The position numbers and the translations under genes are program-made. Shown here one piece after another: positions 28,463-35,535 of a stretch of DNA of 64,000 nt (positions within the stretch are counted from its first letter, which is position 1; each line of letters begins with the position of its first letter). The notes beneath the pieces were generated by a model. That model was given only the letters and a program-made list of their open reading frames with translations. It ran no database searches and was not told the DNA's origin. The DNA comes from Escherichia ruysiae (GTDB taxonomy: Bacteria; Pseudomonadota; Gammaproteobacteria; Enterobacterales; Enterobacteriaceae): contig NZ_JAVIWS010000001.1 in assembly GCF_031323975.1 (NCBI RefSeq), forward strand, positions 3,906,001-3,970,000. Direction: 5' to 3'.

Positions 28463-29329
28463 TTACTCACCCTGTGGATCATGATATTCAACGCACGCCT
28501 GGAGCGTGTTTTCAATCAGCGTGGCAACCGTCATCGGGCCAACGCCGCCGGGAACGGGCGTAATGTAAGAAGCGCGCTTAGCCGCTTCTTCAAACACTAC
28601 GTCGCCCACAACTTTGCCATTTTCCAGACGGTTGATGCCGACATCAATCACAATTGCGCCTTCTTTGATCCAGTCACCTGGAATAAAGCCCGGCTTGCCG
28701 ACGGCAACGATCAACAGATCGGCGTTTTCTACATGATGACGCAGATTTTTAGTGAAACGGTGGGTCACGGTGGTGGTGCAACCTGCCAGCAGCAGTTCCA
28801 TGCTCATCGGGCGACCGACGATATTTGATGCGCCAATCACCACAGCATTAAGACCAAAGGTATCAATGTTGTAACGCTCAAGCAGCGTGACGATACCGCG
28901 CGGAGTGCAAGGACGCAGACGCGGCGCGCGCTGGCACAGACGACCGACGTTATAAGGATGGAAACCGTCCACGTCTTTGTCCGGGTGAATACGTTCCAGC
29001 ACTTTGATGTAGTCAATTCCCGCCGGAAGCGGCAACTGCACCAGAATGCCGTCAATGGTGTTGTCGGCGTTCAGCGCATCGATAAGCTCAAGCAGTTCTG
29101 CTTCGCTGGTGGTTTCCGGGAGGTCATAGGAGCGGGAGACGAACCCGACTTCTTCACAAGCCTTGCGTTTGCTTGCGACATAAATTTGCGATGCAGGGTT
29201 GCTACCCACCAGCACAACGGCCAGTCCTGGCGCCCGCAGTCCGGCCGCAACGCGCGCCTGAACTTTTTGAGCAACTTCAGAGCGCACCTGCTGCGCAATC
29301 GTTTTACCGTCAATAATCTTTGCTGCCAT
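28463..29329 (-). CDS. folD: Methylenetetrahydrofolate dehydrogenase / cyclohydrolase
   Basis: FolD (288 aa) interconverts 5,10-methylene-THF, 5,10-methenyl-THF and 10-formyl-THF with NADP+. Signatures: [17 protein letters not shown] with the catalytic lysine, [29 protein letters not shown] for NADP binding, and [15 protein letters not shown] at the C-terminus. Essential in E. coli. In K-12 the sfm fimbrial genes lie upstream; here only a 260-bp gap separates it from argU. Confidence 0.98.
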   Translation of the reverse strand: MAAKIIDGKTIAQQVRSEVAQKVQARVAAGLRAPGLAVVLVGSNPASQIYVASKRKACEEVGFVSRSYDLPETTSEAELLELIDALNADNTIDGILVQLPLPAGIDYIKVLERIHPDKDVDGFHPYNVGRLCQRAPRLRPCTPRGIVTLLERYNIDTFGLNAVVIGASNIVGRPMSMELLLAGCTTTVTHRFTKNLRHHVENADLLIVAVGKPGFIPGDWIKEGAIVIDVGINRLENGKVVGDVVFEEAAKRASYITPVPGGVGPMTVATLIENTLQACVEYHDPQGE

Positions 29330-29529
29330 CAGAGAGAGGATTCCATCTGTTACGTAGGTCGAAGGGGATGCGTCTATTTTGTCAGAAGCGGGGCGTGCTG
29401 TCAGTTTTCGTTTTCTGAAAAGTAAAACCTTCTGTACCTGGCGATAATGATAACCGTCGTTGGTTTGCCGCTGTAGCGAGGTAAATCAGATGCGGTCGTA
29501 CACTTGTTCAGCAACCGGTTCAAAAGCCA

Positions 29530-29557
29530 TTGACTCAGCAAGGGTTGACCGTATAAT
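29530..29557 (+). promoter_or_regulatory. argU promoter
   Basis: TTGACT (29530-29535) and TATAAT (29552-29557) with a 16-nt spacer lie 32 nt upstream of the mature tRNA 5' end, as expected for a short-leader tRNA transcript. Confidence 0.85.
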
Positions 29558-29589
29558 TCACGCAATTACACACACATTGTGGTATCAAT

Positions 29590-29666
29590 GCGCCCTTAGC
29601 TCAGTTGGATAGAGCAACGACCTTCTAAGTCGTGGGCCGCAGGTTCGAATCCTGCAGGGCGCGCCA
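29590..29666 (+). tRNA. argU: tRNA-Arg (anticodon TCT), phage attachment site
   Basis: A complete 77-nt tRNA with encoded CCA: acceptor GCGCCCT/AGGGCGC, D arm AGCTCAGTTGGATAGAGC, anticodon stem ACGACCTTCTAAGTCGT with TCT, and T arm GCAGGTTCGAATCCTGC. It reads the rare AGA codons. The 3' half of argU is the attachment site of DLP12-type prophages, and an integrase remnant starts 16 nt after the CCA, marking past integration. No second copy of the tRNA 3' end was seen in the next 2 kb. Confidence 0.98.
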
Positions 29667-29681
29667 TTAAAATTCAATCAG

Positions 29682-29852
29682 TTACGCCTTCTTTATCTCC
29701 TCCATAATTCCAGAGTGGGACATATCTGGGACATCATCACCAAAGATGTCGTCTATTTTCCTCGCGTGCTCTGTCAAATGATTAGGCGCAAGGTGAGCAT
29801 AACTACGCACCATTTCTATGGATTCCCATCCGCCCATTTCCTGAAGCACTGA
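29682..29852 (-). pseudogene. Integrase C-terminal remnant (argU-type tyrosine recombinase)
   Basis: Read from 29852 to the stop at 29682-29684, the frame gives about 56 residues including [20 protein letters not shown] and [13 protein letters not shown], ending near MEEIKKA. This is box II of a tyrosine recombinase with the nucleophilic Tyr in SYAHL, and is close to the recalled C-terminus of DLP12 IntD. No start codon or upstream two-thirds of the gene remains; emrE's leader follows directly. It is a deletion scar of the prophage that uses argU. Confidence 0.9.
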
Positions 29853-29946
29853 TGAAGAACATCAATGAATGCACCAGAATGAATCCGGTGAGTTAAGTTC
29901 AAACTGTAGTACAATTCGCTCCGGTATTAACAGGAAAGAATATGCT

Positions 29947-30279
29947 ATGAACCCTTATATTTATCTTGGTGGCGCAATACTTGCAGAAGTCATTGGTACA
30001 ACTTTAATGAAGTTTTCAGAGGGTTTTACACGGTTATGGCCCTCTGTTGGTACAATTATTTGTTACTGTGCATCATTCTGGTTATTAGCTCAGACGCTGG
30101 CTTATATTCCTACAGGGATTGCTTATGCTATCTGGTCAGGAGTCGGTATCGTCCTGATTAGTTTACTGTCCTGGGGATTTTTCGGCCAACGGTTGGATCT
30201 GCCAGCCATTATAGGCATGATGTTGATTTGTGCCGGAGTGTTGGTAATTAACTTATTGTCACGAAGCGCACCACATTAA
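29947..30279 (+). CDS. emrE: EmrE, small multidrug resistance transporter
   Basis: A 110-residue four-helix protein that works as an antiparallel dimer exchanging protons for aromatic cations such as ethidium and methyl viologen. The essential E14 (GGAILAEVIGTT) is present, as are Y60 and W63 in the GIAYAIWSGVG loop. Differences from K-12 recalled: Val for Ile near residue 99 and Ala for Thr near 108. ATG 29947 follows GGAAAG at optimal spacing; the 26 codons in frame upstream are leader. In K-12 emrE is cargo of the DLP12 prophage; here it is left behind beside the integrase scrap. Confidence 0.98.
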   Translation: MNPYIYLGGAILAEVIGTTLMKFSEGFTRLWPSVGTIICYCASFWLLAQTLAYIPTGIAYAIWSGVGIVLISLLSWGFFGQRLDLPAIIGMMLICAGVLVINLLSRSAPH

Positions 30280-30310
30280 AAATAATTTCTTTTGAATCGA
30301 GTGAAATATG

Positions 30311-30341
30311 GTAGCCCGTATGTTTATACGGGCTACTTTTT
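30311..30341 (+). terminator. emrE terminator
   Basis: GTAGCCCGTA / TACGGGCTAC, a 10-bp stem with 6-nt loop, followed by TTTTT, 31 nt past the emrE stop. Confidence 0.92.
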
Positions 30342-30571
30342 ATACTGCGGGTAAATTTTTTTTGGCAAGTGGAGCAGGGGATTACCACATTTGCGTTTTG
30401 AACAGTAGCAATAAAGTTTTCGGTGAGAAATGCCGCCAGCATTTTGTGATGAAACGGATATTGGCGGTATAGGTAGGTATTTGATATCGAGAGTTGATAG
30501 TTTATAGAAAAATAAAAATGAAATATTAAGTTTGTTTATTTTTAACCTTCGTACACATCGCTGATAAAATG

Positions 30572-30598
30572 ATAACCACCCGCTGAACGGGTGGTTAT
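30572..30598 (-). terminator. Hairpin downstream of the frameshifted gene
   Basis: ATAACCACCC / GGGTGGTTAT is a perfect 10-bp stem with a 7-nt loop. On the minus strand it is followed by CATTTTATC. It lies about 75 nt past the stop of the gene at 30674-31347 and is its likely terminator. Confidence 0.7.
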
Positions 30599-30673
30599 GC
30601 GTAAGTTTAATTTTATAATTTCAGTGAATGTTTACGCTGTAATAATACAAATGATAGTGGACAAAAAGTACAA

Positions 30674-31347
30674 TCAGTTGATAGAGTCACCGTAGGATGC
30701 TACTGCCTGAGCGGTGAGTCCCCCGCTCAATACCTGTCTGACTCCATCATTTTTCAGCCAATAATAAATATTATTTTCTTTATTAAAAGCGTAAATTCTA
30801 CAAATACCGCCAATCTCATTATTTGTATTCCATCCACTATTAGCTACATTGCCCCACTCCTGGTAAAGACCTGCGTTAACTTCTCGCGAGATAATATGAC
30901 CTGAATTATGATCATTATAATCGTAACTATCGATATCCTGTGCTTCAGGAAATTCTCCGTTCATGCTCTCAACCCATGGTAAAATCTTTTGAATTGAATC
31001 ATAAGTTTCAATGCTGTATTTAAAAAACGCTTAACAGTAAAAATATAAATACCGGCAGTTTTGTTCGTTGATTTATCAGTGGCGAAAATAGCAAAAATCT
31101 TCCCAATACACTTTTCGTCAACGTCAGGAAAAGTTACTGTGCCATCCTGACTGACCGCCAGAACATTATTGTCTGCATCAGTGCTACAGCTCCATTTTAC
31201 CTTGTCATTATTAACCGGGTCATTATCAATAACCATCTTAAAGGTGGCGCCTGGAAACAAGCAGTTAGGAAAATGGTAACCATTCTTCATATCATTGTTA
31301 ATATCATAGATATGGTTGTCAACTAAAACGCCTGTAATTTTACTCAT
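30674..31347 (-). pseudogene. Unknown Ig-like-domain protein, frameshifted at a homopolymer
   Basis: Two overlapping minus-strand frames (31347 to 30961, and 30964 to 30674) fit one gene. The first starts at ATG 31345-31347 behind AAGAGAG and encodes MSKITGVLVDNHIYDINND..., with an Ig-like (BIG-2-style) stretch of about 90 residues containing VSQDGTVTFPDVDEKCIGKI. At a run of six T (31022-31027) the frame shifts; restoring one T joins TVKRF to FKYSIETYDSIQKILPW and then to MNGEFPEAQD... without a stop, giving about 225 residues. The second half has GGICRIYAFNKENNIYYWL. There is no signal peptide or membrane segment. Ig-like modules are common in the C-terminal parts of inverse autotransporter adhesins, so this may be a detached adhesin tail; family not recognised with certainty. 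Very AT-rich, hence probably acquired. Sequencing error or phase variation could also explain the shift. Confidence 0.6.
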
Positions 31348-31671
31348 CTTTGACTCTCTTTGTTTATTAAATAAAAGGTTTTATTCCTGTGTAAAGGAAT
31401 ATGCTGATGTTATTGCAATCAATGAATGATTGTTCTTATTTACAGGTTATATAGTGGCATGAATATGATTATATAATGCCTCTGAGTAGTGGCTGCACCG
31501 GTTATTTGTGTCACGGCTATCTTCTTATTGGCTATGCAGGTCGTAGTGGGGCAAAACCGAGACGCATAAAATGCGTTGAAAAAAGAGAATCTGCTAAACA
31601 ATTAATACAAACAGGATTCTGATTAGGAAAGTGAAAAGGAAGGGAGCAAGCAAAGTTGCTCCCTTAAACAA
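31348..31671. other. Gene-free interval before ybcH
   Basis: About 320 bp that contains the presumed promoter of the frameshifted gene and the 3' end region of the nfr operon. No gene, repeat or att-like copy of the argU 3' end was found. In K-12 this neighbourhood contains ompT and envY; neither is present here. Confidence 0.5.
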
Positions 31672-32562
31672 TTAATATTCGAGGATGCCACGCGCGACGG
31701 GCAAATAGCGCAGGGAGAAATAGAGCGCGTCTTTGCCGCAGGCGGAACGTTTTGCTAATAGCGAGGCGATCTCCGCATCCGGTTTTGGTTTAGCTTCAAA
31801 CGTTTTACCTTTGCCCGCGACAAACAGTTCATAAACAATGCCGCTGGCGGGTGAGGAAGCCTGGCAATCTGCACTGGCTTGCAGATAACGTTCGCGCTGC
31901 CCGGCGGTGAGTTTATCCACGCCGCTGCCATCCTGTACCCAGACATTAACGCCGGTTGCTTTAACTTGTTCCAGCAGTTGCCGATAGCCATCGGGCGACA
32001 TATTTCCGGCGAAGAAACTACTGATATAAACCGGTTTTGCCGAAACATCACTAAGCAGTCGCTGAGCATTGTTTAACCATTTCAGCAATGGCTGACGGGC
32101 GGCTTCGCTGCGCCAGTTCAGATCGTCAATTTCCGCACTGATGTACCAGCCATCCGGCGTTACGCCCGGTGCGGCGCTCCATAATCTGGCTTGCTGGAGA
32201 TCGGCCGCCAGCAGGCGATTAAGATAGCTCTCCAGCGCCGCAGATGACTGCTTCTGATGCATAAAAAATTCCGGATCGGCATTCAGGCCAACAATCAGCT
32301 TCAGGCCAGCGTGCTGCGCTGCCGCTGCTCGTCTGAACAATAATGCACGCTGTTCTGGCTGGGTGAACGCATCGCCGTAACGGGTCCATTGCAGAATCAG
32401 GGTGTCGAATCCTTGCAAATGCAACTGACTCATCAGTCCCTGCCACTGGGCGTCGGTGACCTGACTGTCACGATTTTGCGGTTGCCAGATGATACCTTTC
32501 ATCGCAAAGGAAAAAGGGCTGACCAGCAGCAGTGTCAGCATTACGAAAATTAACTTACGCAT
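31672..32562 (-). CDS. ybcH: YbcH, secreted DUF4434 protein (glycoside-hydrolase-like)
   Basis: A 296-residue protein with a cleavable signal peptide (MRKLIFVMLTLLLVSPFSFA), so periplasmic or exported. The mature part begins KGIIWQPQNRD and reads as the DUF4434 TIM-barrel family, with acidic residues placed as in glycosidases: GLNADPEFF, WYISAEIDDLNW and VWVQDGSG. Its ATG directly abuts the nfrA stop, with no gap, so it is the third gene of nfrB-nfrA-ybcH. The context suggests trimming or modification of the polysaccharide exported through NfrA, but no activity is established. Confidence 0.93.
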   Translation of the reverse strand: MRKLIFVMLTLLLVSPFSFAMKGIIWQPQNRDSQVTDAQWQGLMSQLHLQGFDTLILQWTRYGDAFTQPEQRALLFRRAAAAQHAGLKLIVGLNADPEFFMHQKQSSAALESYLNRLLAADLQQARLWSAAPGVTPDGWYISAEIDDLNWRSEAARQPLLKWLNNAQRLLSDVSAKPVYISSFFAGNMSPDGYRQLLEQVKATGVNVWVQDGSGVDKLTAGQRERYLQASADCQASSPASGIVYELFVAGKGKTFEAKPKPDAEIASLLAKRSACGKDALYFSLRYLPVARGILEY

Positions 32563-35535
32563 TTACCAGTGCACTCCAATGGTGAGAAACGCGTTGTTGC
32601 GCTCCCCGCTACGTTGATTAATCGCCTTAAAGGTATGCTGATATTCGACGCCGAGACTGACTTTGTGCGGCCAGGCATCATAGTGCGTCTCGCCGGTCCA
32701 GATATTCCAGCGCACGCCAACACCGCCAAGCTGCGCGCCCTGAGTGCCTTTATCACGATAGCCGTTGTCCTGAACGTGAGCGTAAGGCTCAATGGTTTGT
32801 CCGTTCGCCACCTTCTGATGCCAGCTCACGCGATAATCTGCCGTCCACGCCTGAATATCCTGGCGGACATATTGCGCCGCATCGAGATACAGGTTTTGGG
32901 CAAACCAGCCTGAACCGTTCGGGTGCCACTCGTCGCTGTATTTGCCGCCGTTAAAGAACGAGGCACTGGCGCGCAGCATGGTATCGGAGGCGCCATTTTG
33001 TCCGTTCAGCGGCAACTGCTGTTCAACGGCGAGGAAAAAGATTTGGTCGCGCAGGGGCTTCCAGCGCAGGCCGGTGCCGGACATCGGATTTTTCACCGGC
33101 ATTGCTACACCGTTTTCTCCGGTATCGGCAAAGACGCGGCTGTAAACCGAAAGCAGGTCGCCTTCCAGCAGCATATTGCGCCCGATGCGGTACTCGGCTT
33201 CCAGTTGCGCGTAGCTACGATAGCTTTTCCCTGGCGCAGCGCCGCCAACATTGTTGTTAGCGGTACTCATCGCCCCGGAACGCAAGCCGATGGAAGAATC
33301 GAAACTGAACGTCCAGCGGCGACCGACATCTTCATGCAGACGGCGGAAATTGAAGCGTTGCTGATTTTGCTCTGGCGTAAGTGGGGTTATCAGCGCCTGG
33401 TTATCAATATCATCAATCACCAGTCGGGCGTACTGTTGTGTTGCAGGCATATCATCCAGACGCTGGTTCACGTAGGCCAGTTGTCGGATCAGTGCCGGAT
33501 CGTCCGGCAATCCTTTATGTGCCTGTTCCAGCATTTCCCGCGATTGCGCGATATCACCGCTATCCCACAAGGCGTAACCGAGCGCCGCCTGGGTATTGCT
33601 GTTATTGGGTTCCAGTTCCAGAGCGGCGCGCAAATCGCTCACCGCCGCAGAGACATCATGACGTTGGCGATAAATCGTCGCCCGCGCAACGTAAGCGTTA
33701 GCAGAAGGTGCAATGTTAATTGAGTGCGTGAGATCGTTCAGTGCGAGTTCCGGCTGACCAGGAATATAACGTTGTGCATGTAGCCACCAGTACAGAGCAT
33801 TGTTTCCCAGCCCGCGTTGTTCTGCCTGCTGAAGCCAGCGATCGCGAGCCGCGCCATTTCCTGCTGCCTGAGCGGTATTGGCGGCAGCAAGTAGATCTTC
33901 ATTGCTCATGTCGTGAAGGCTGATTTTCTGCCAGGCCGCCAGTGCGGTGGCGTAGTCCTCAACCTGATATGCCTGATAAGCCACCGCGCGATGTTGCCAC
34001 GCGTTCGGTTGTCGTTGTTCGGCCTGAAGCCATGCATACAACGCCACACCGGGTAGCGTGTCCCGATAACACTTCGCCAGACGGTTCCAGGCCGCAGCAT
34101 CGTAGGAAGGCGACATATCGCCCAGCAGGCGGACTATCGCCGGGCAATTATCTGCAATACCCGGCAACTGACTTTGCCACTGACGTTGCTCCGCCAGCGG
34201 CAAGGGTTTCGATAAAATCGCCACTTTCGCAGGCGTCGCCAGGTAAGGATGACTTTCCAGCAGAGACGCCAGTCGCGCCATTAGAGTCTGGCTGACACGC
34301 GCATCGCCCTGGAAAGGATAGCGGTGCAGCAATAAATCGGCAGCTTCGCGTGACTGCTCGTTCTGCATCAGTTGCCAGGTCAGTTGATCCAGACGGGTAA
34401 GATTTGCCGGTTCTTGCTGATACAGCAATCGTGCCAGACGCAGAGCTTCAGCCTTGTTACGGGTCGCTACGCTAACGGCATAACGCTCCTCAAGCATTTC
34501 ATTGGCGGGGAGGGTGGCGAGCAGTTTTTGCGCTGCGTCGTACTGACCTTCTTTTAAAAGCACCGGTAGCGTTGCGCCAACAACATACTGGCGGTTATCG
34601 GCAAACTGCACCGTATAATTCGCCAACGCCTGAACGGGGTTGGCGCTGTATTTAGATAACAGATAGAGCCAACTTTTCTCTTGTGCGTCCGTGGTAAACA
34701 GCGGCTTATTTTCAATGAGATAATGCTGGAGGCGTGCTTTCTCGCCACGATAAGCCAGCGCGGTCGCGTAAGTAATATATGACTGTGGATCGGTGAAGAT
34801 CCCCTGTGATTGCAGCGCCAGTATCCGATCGTCCAGCTGCCCGGCAAGCAGAACATCAAACCACTGACGGCGCTCAGCTGCGTTTAATGTATTTTGTTGC
34901 CGTGATTCACTGAATAACGCTTCTGCCAGCGGCCACTGCTTGAGGTAGATTGCGCGTTGCAGCAGATCGGTACGCAACGTTTTTCCTTCCGGCGATGCGG
35001 CAAACGTTGCATCGTTCAGTTGCGCTCTGGCGACAGGCAACTGTGCCAGTCGCAGGGCATTCTGCCCGACTTCACTGCGGCAACGCAGGGTCGGCGCAGC
35101 ATCGCACGCTTTTTGCTGAGCCAGCAGTTCTTCAACGGTATTAACGGTTTTGACTTCTACTGGAATAGCCGCAAGATTGCGTTCAAGGCGGGCATCACCA
35201 GGATGACGTTTCAGTTGATCTTCAAGCAACAGCCGCGCGCGATCATCATGACCAAAATGGCGATAGGCTTCCGCCAGATATAACGTCAACGGAATATTAT
35301 CCGGCACCTGCTGATGAATATATTCAAATTCGCGGATGGCGGTTGCTTCGTCGTTATTTTTCTGTGCCTTTAGCGCCTTATCGAGACGGGGATAAATAAC
35401 AAAATGGCGATAGTCGCTAAGCCCCAGCTCTTCTGCGCTGGTGCCGATAGTGTCTGCGAGTGCGCTGGTACTCAATAAAGACGTCAGCAGTAAACCAGAC
35501 CATCCGATGACGCGATTAAGGTTATTCTCCTTCAT
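32563..35535 (-). CDS. nfrA: NfrA, outer-membrane N4 receptor and polysaccharide exporter
   Basis: NfrA (990 aa from ATG 35533-35535) is needed for adsorption of phage N4. It has a signal peptide (to about residue 28, ...STSALA), a long periplasmic array of TPR-like helical repeats (about 50-720, for example EPNNSNTQAALGYALWDSGD), and a C-terminal beta-barrel (about 760-990) ending in W as outer-membrane proteins do. It is the export pore for the surface polysaccharide made by NfrB. The chosen start overlaps nfrB by 14 nt; seven further in-frame codons upstream lie inside nfrB and are not needed. Confidence 0.97.
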   Translation of the reverse strand: MKENNLNRVIGWSGLLLTSLLSTSALADTIGTSAEELGLSDYRHFVIYPRLDKALKAQKNNDEATAIREFEYIHQQVPDNIPLTLYLAEAYRHFGHDDRARLLLEDQLKRHPGDARLERNLAAIPVEVKTVNTVEELLAQQKACDAAPTLRCRSEVGQNALRLAQLPVARAQLNDATFAASPEGKTLRTDLLQRAIYLKQWPLAEALFSESRQQNTLNAAERRQWFDVLLAGQLDDRILALQSQGIFTDPQSYITYATALAYRGEKARLQHYLIENKPLFTTDAQEKSWLYLLSKYSANPVQALANYTVQFADNRQYVVGATLPVLLKEGQYDAAQKLLATLPANEMLEERYAVSVATRNKAEALRLARLLYQQEPANLTRLDQLTWQLMQNEQSREAADLLLHRYPFQGDARVSQTLMARLASLLESHPYLATPAKVAILSKPLPLAEQRQWQSQLPGIADNCPAIVRLLGDMSPSYDAAAWNRLAKCYRDTLPGVALYAWLQAEQRQPNAWQHRAVAYQAYQVEDYATALAAWQKISLHDMSNEDLLAAANTAQAAGNGAARDRWLQQAEQRGLGNNALYWWLHAQRYIPGQPELALNDLTHSINIAPSANAYVARATIYRQRHDVSAAVSDLRAALELEPNNSNTQAALGYALWDSGDIAQSREMLEQAHKGLPDDPALIRQLAYVNQRLDDMPATQQYARLVIDDIDNQALITPLTPEQNQQRFNFRRLHEDVGRRWTFSFDSSIGLRSGAMSTANNNVGGAAPGKSYRSYAQLEAEYRIGRNMLLEGDLLSVYSRVFADTGENGVAMPVKNPMSGTGLRWKPLRDQIFFLAVEQQLPLNGQNGASDTMLRASASFFNGGKYSDEWHPNGSGWFAQNLYLDAAQYVRQDIQAWTADYRVSWHQKVANGQTIEPYAHVQDNGYRDKGTQGAQLGGVGVRWNIWTGETHYDAWPHKVSLGVEYQHTFKAINQRSGERNNAFLTIGVHW

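Larger units (their letters stand above)
30280..30673. other. AT-rich gene-free interval after emrE
   Basis: About 390 bp without a credible gene. It holds the emrE terminator (30311-30341) and a second perfect hairpin (30572-30598) that faces the minus-strand gene to its right. Base composition is clearly more AT-rich than the housekeeping flanks, in keeping with foreign origin. Confidence 0.6.

Noticed and set aside
30280..31671. A second copy of the argU 3' end as attR
   Set aside because: No GGTTCGAATCCTGC-like sequence was found between emrE and ybcH, so the far attachment site was lost or lies in the deleted part.
33741..34295. Plus-strand frames within nfrA
   Set aside because: Complement of the TPR repeats; no start signals, and nfrA itself is intact.
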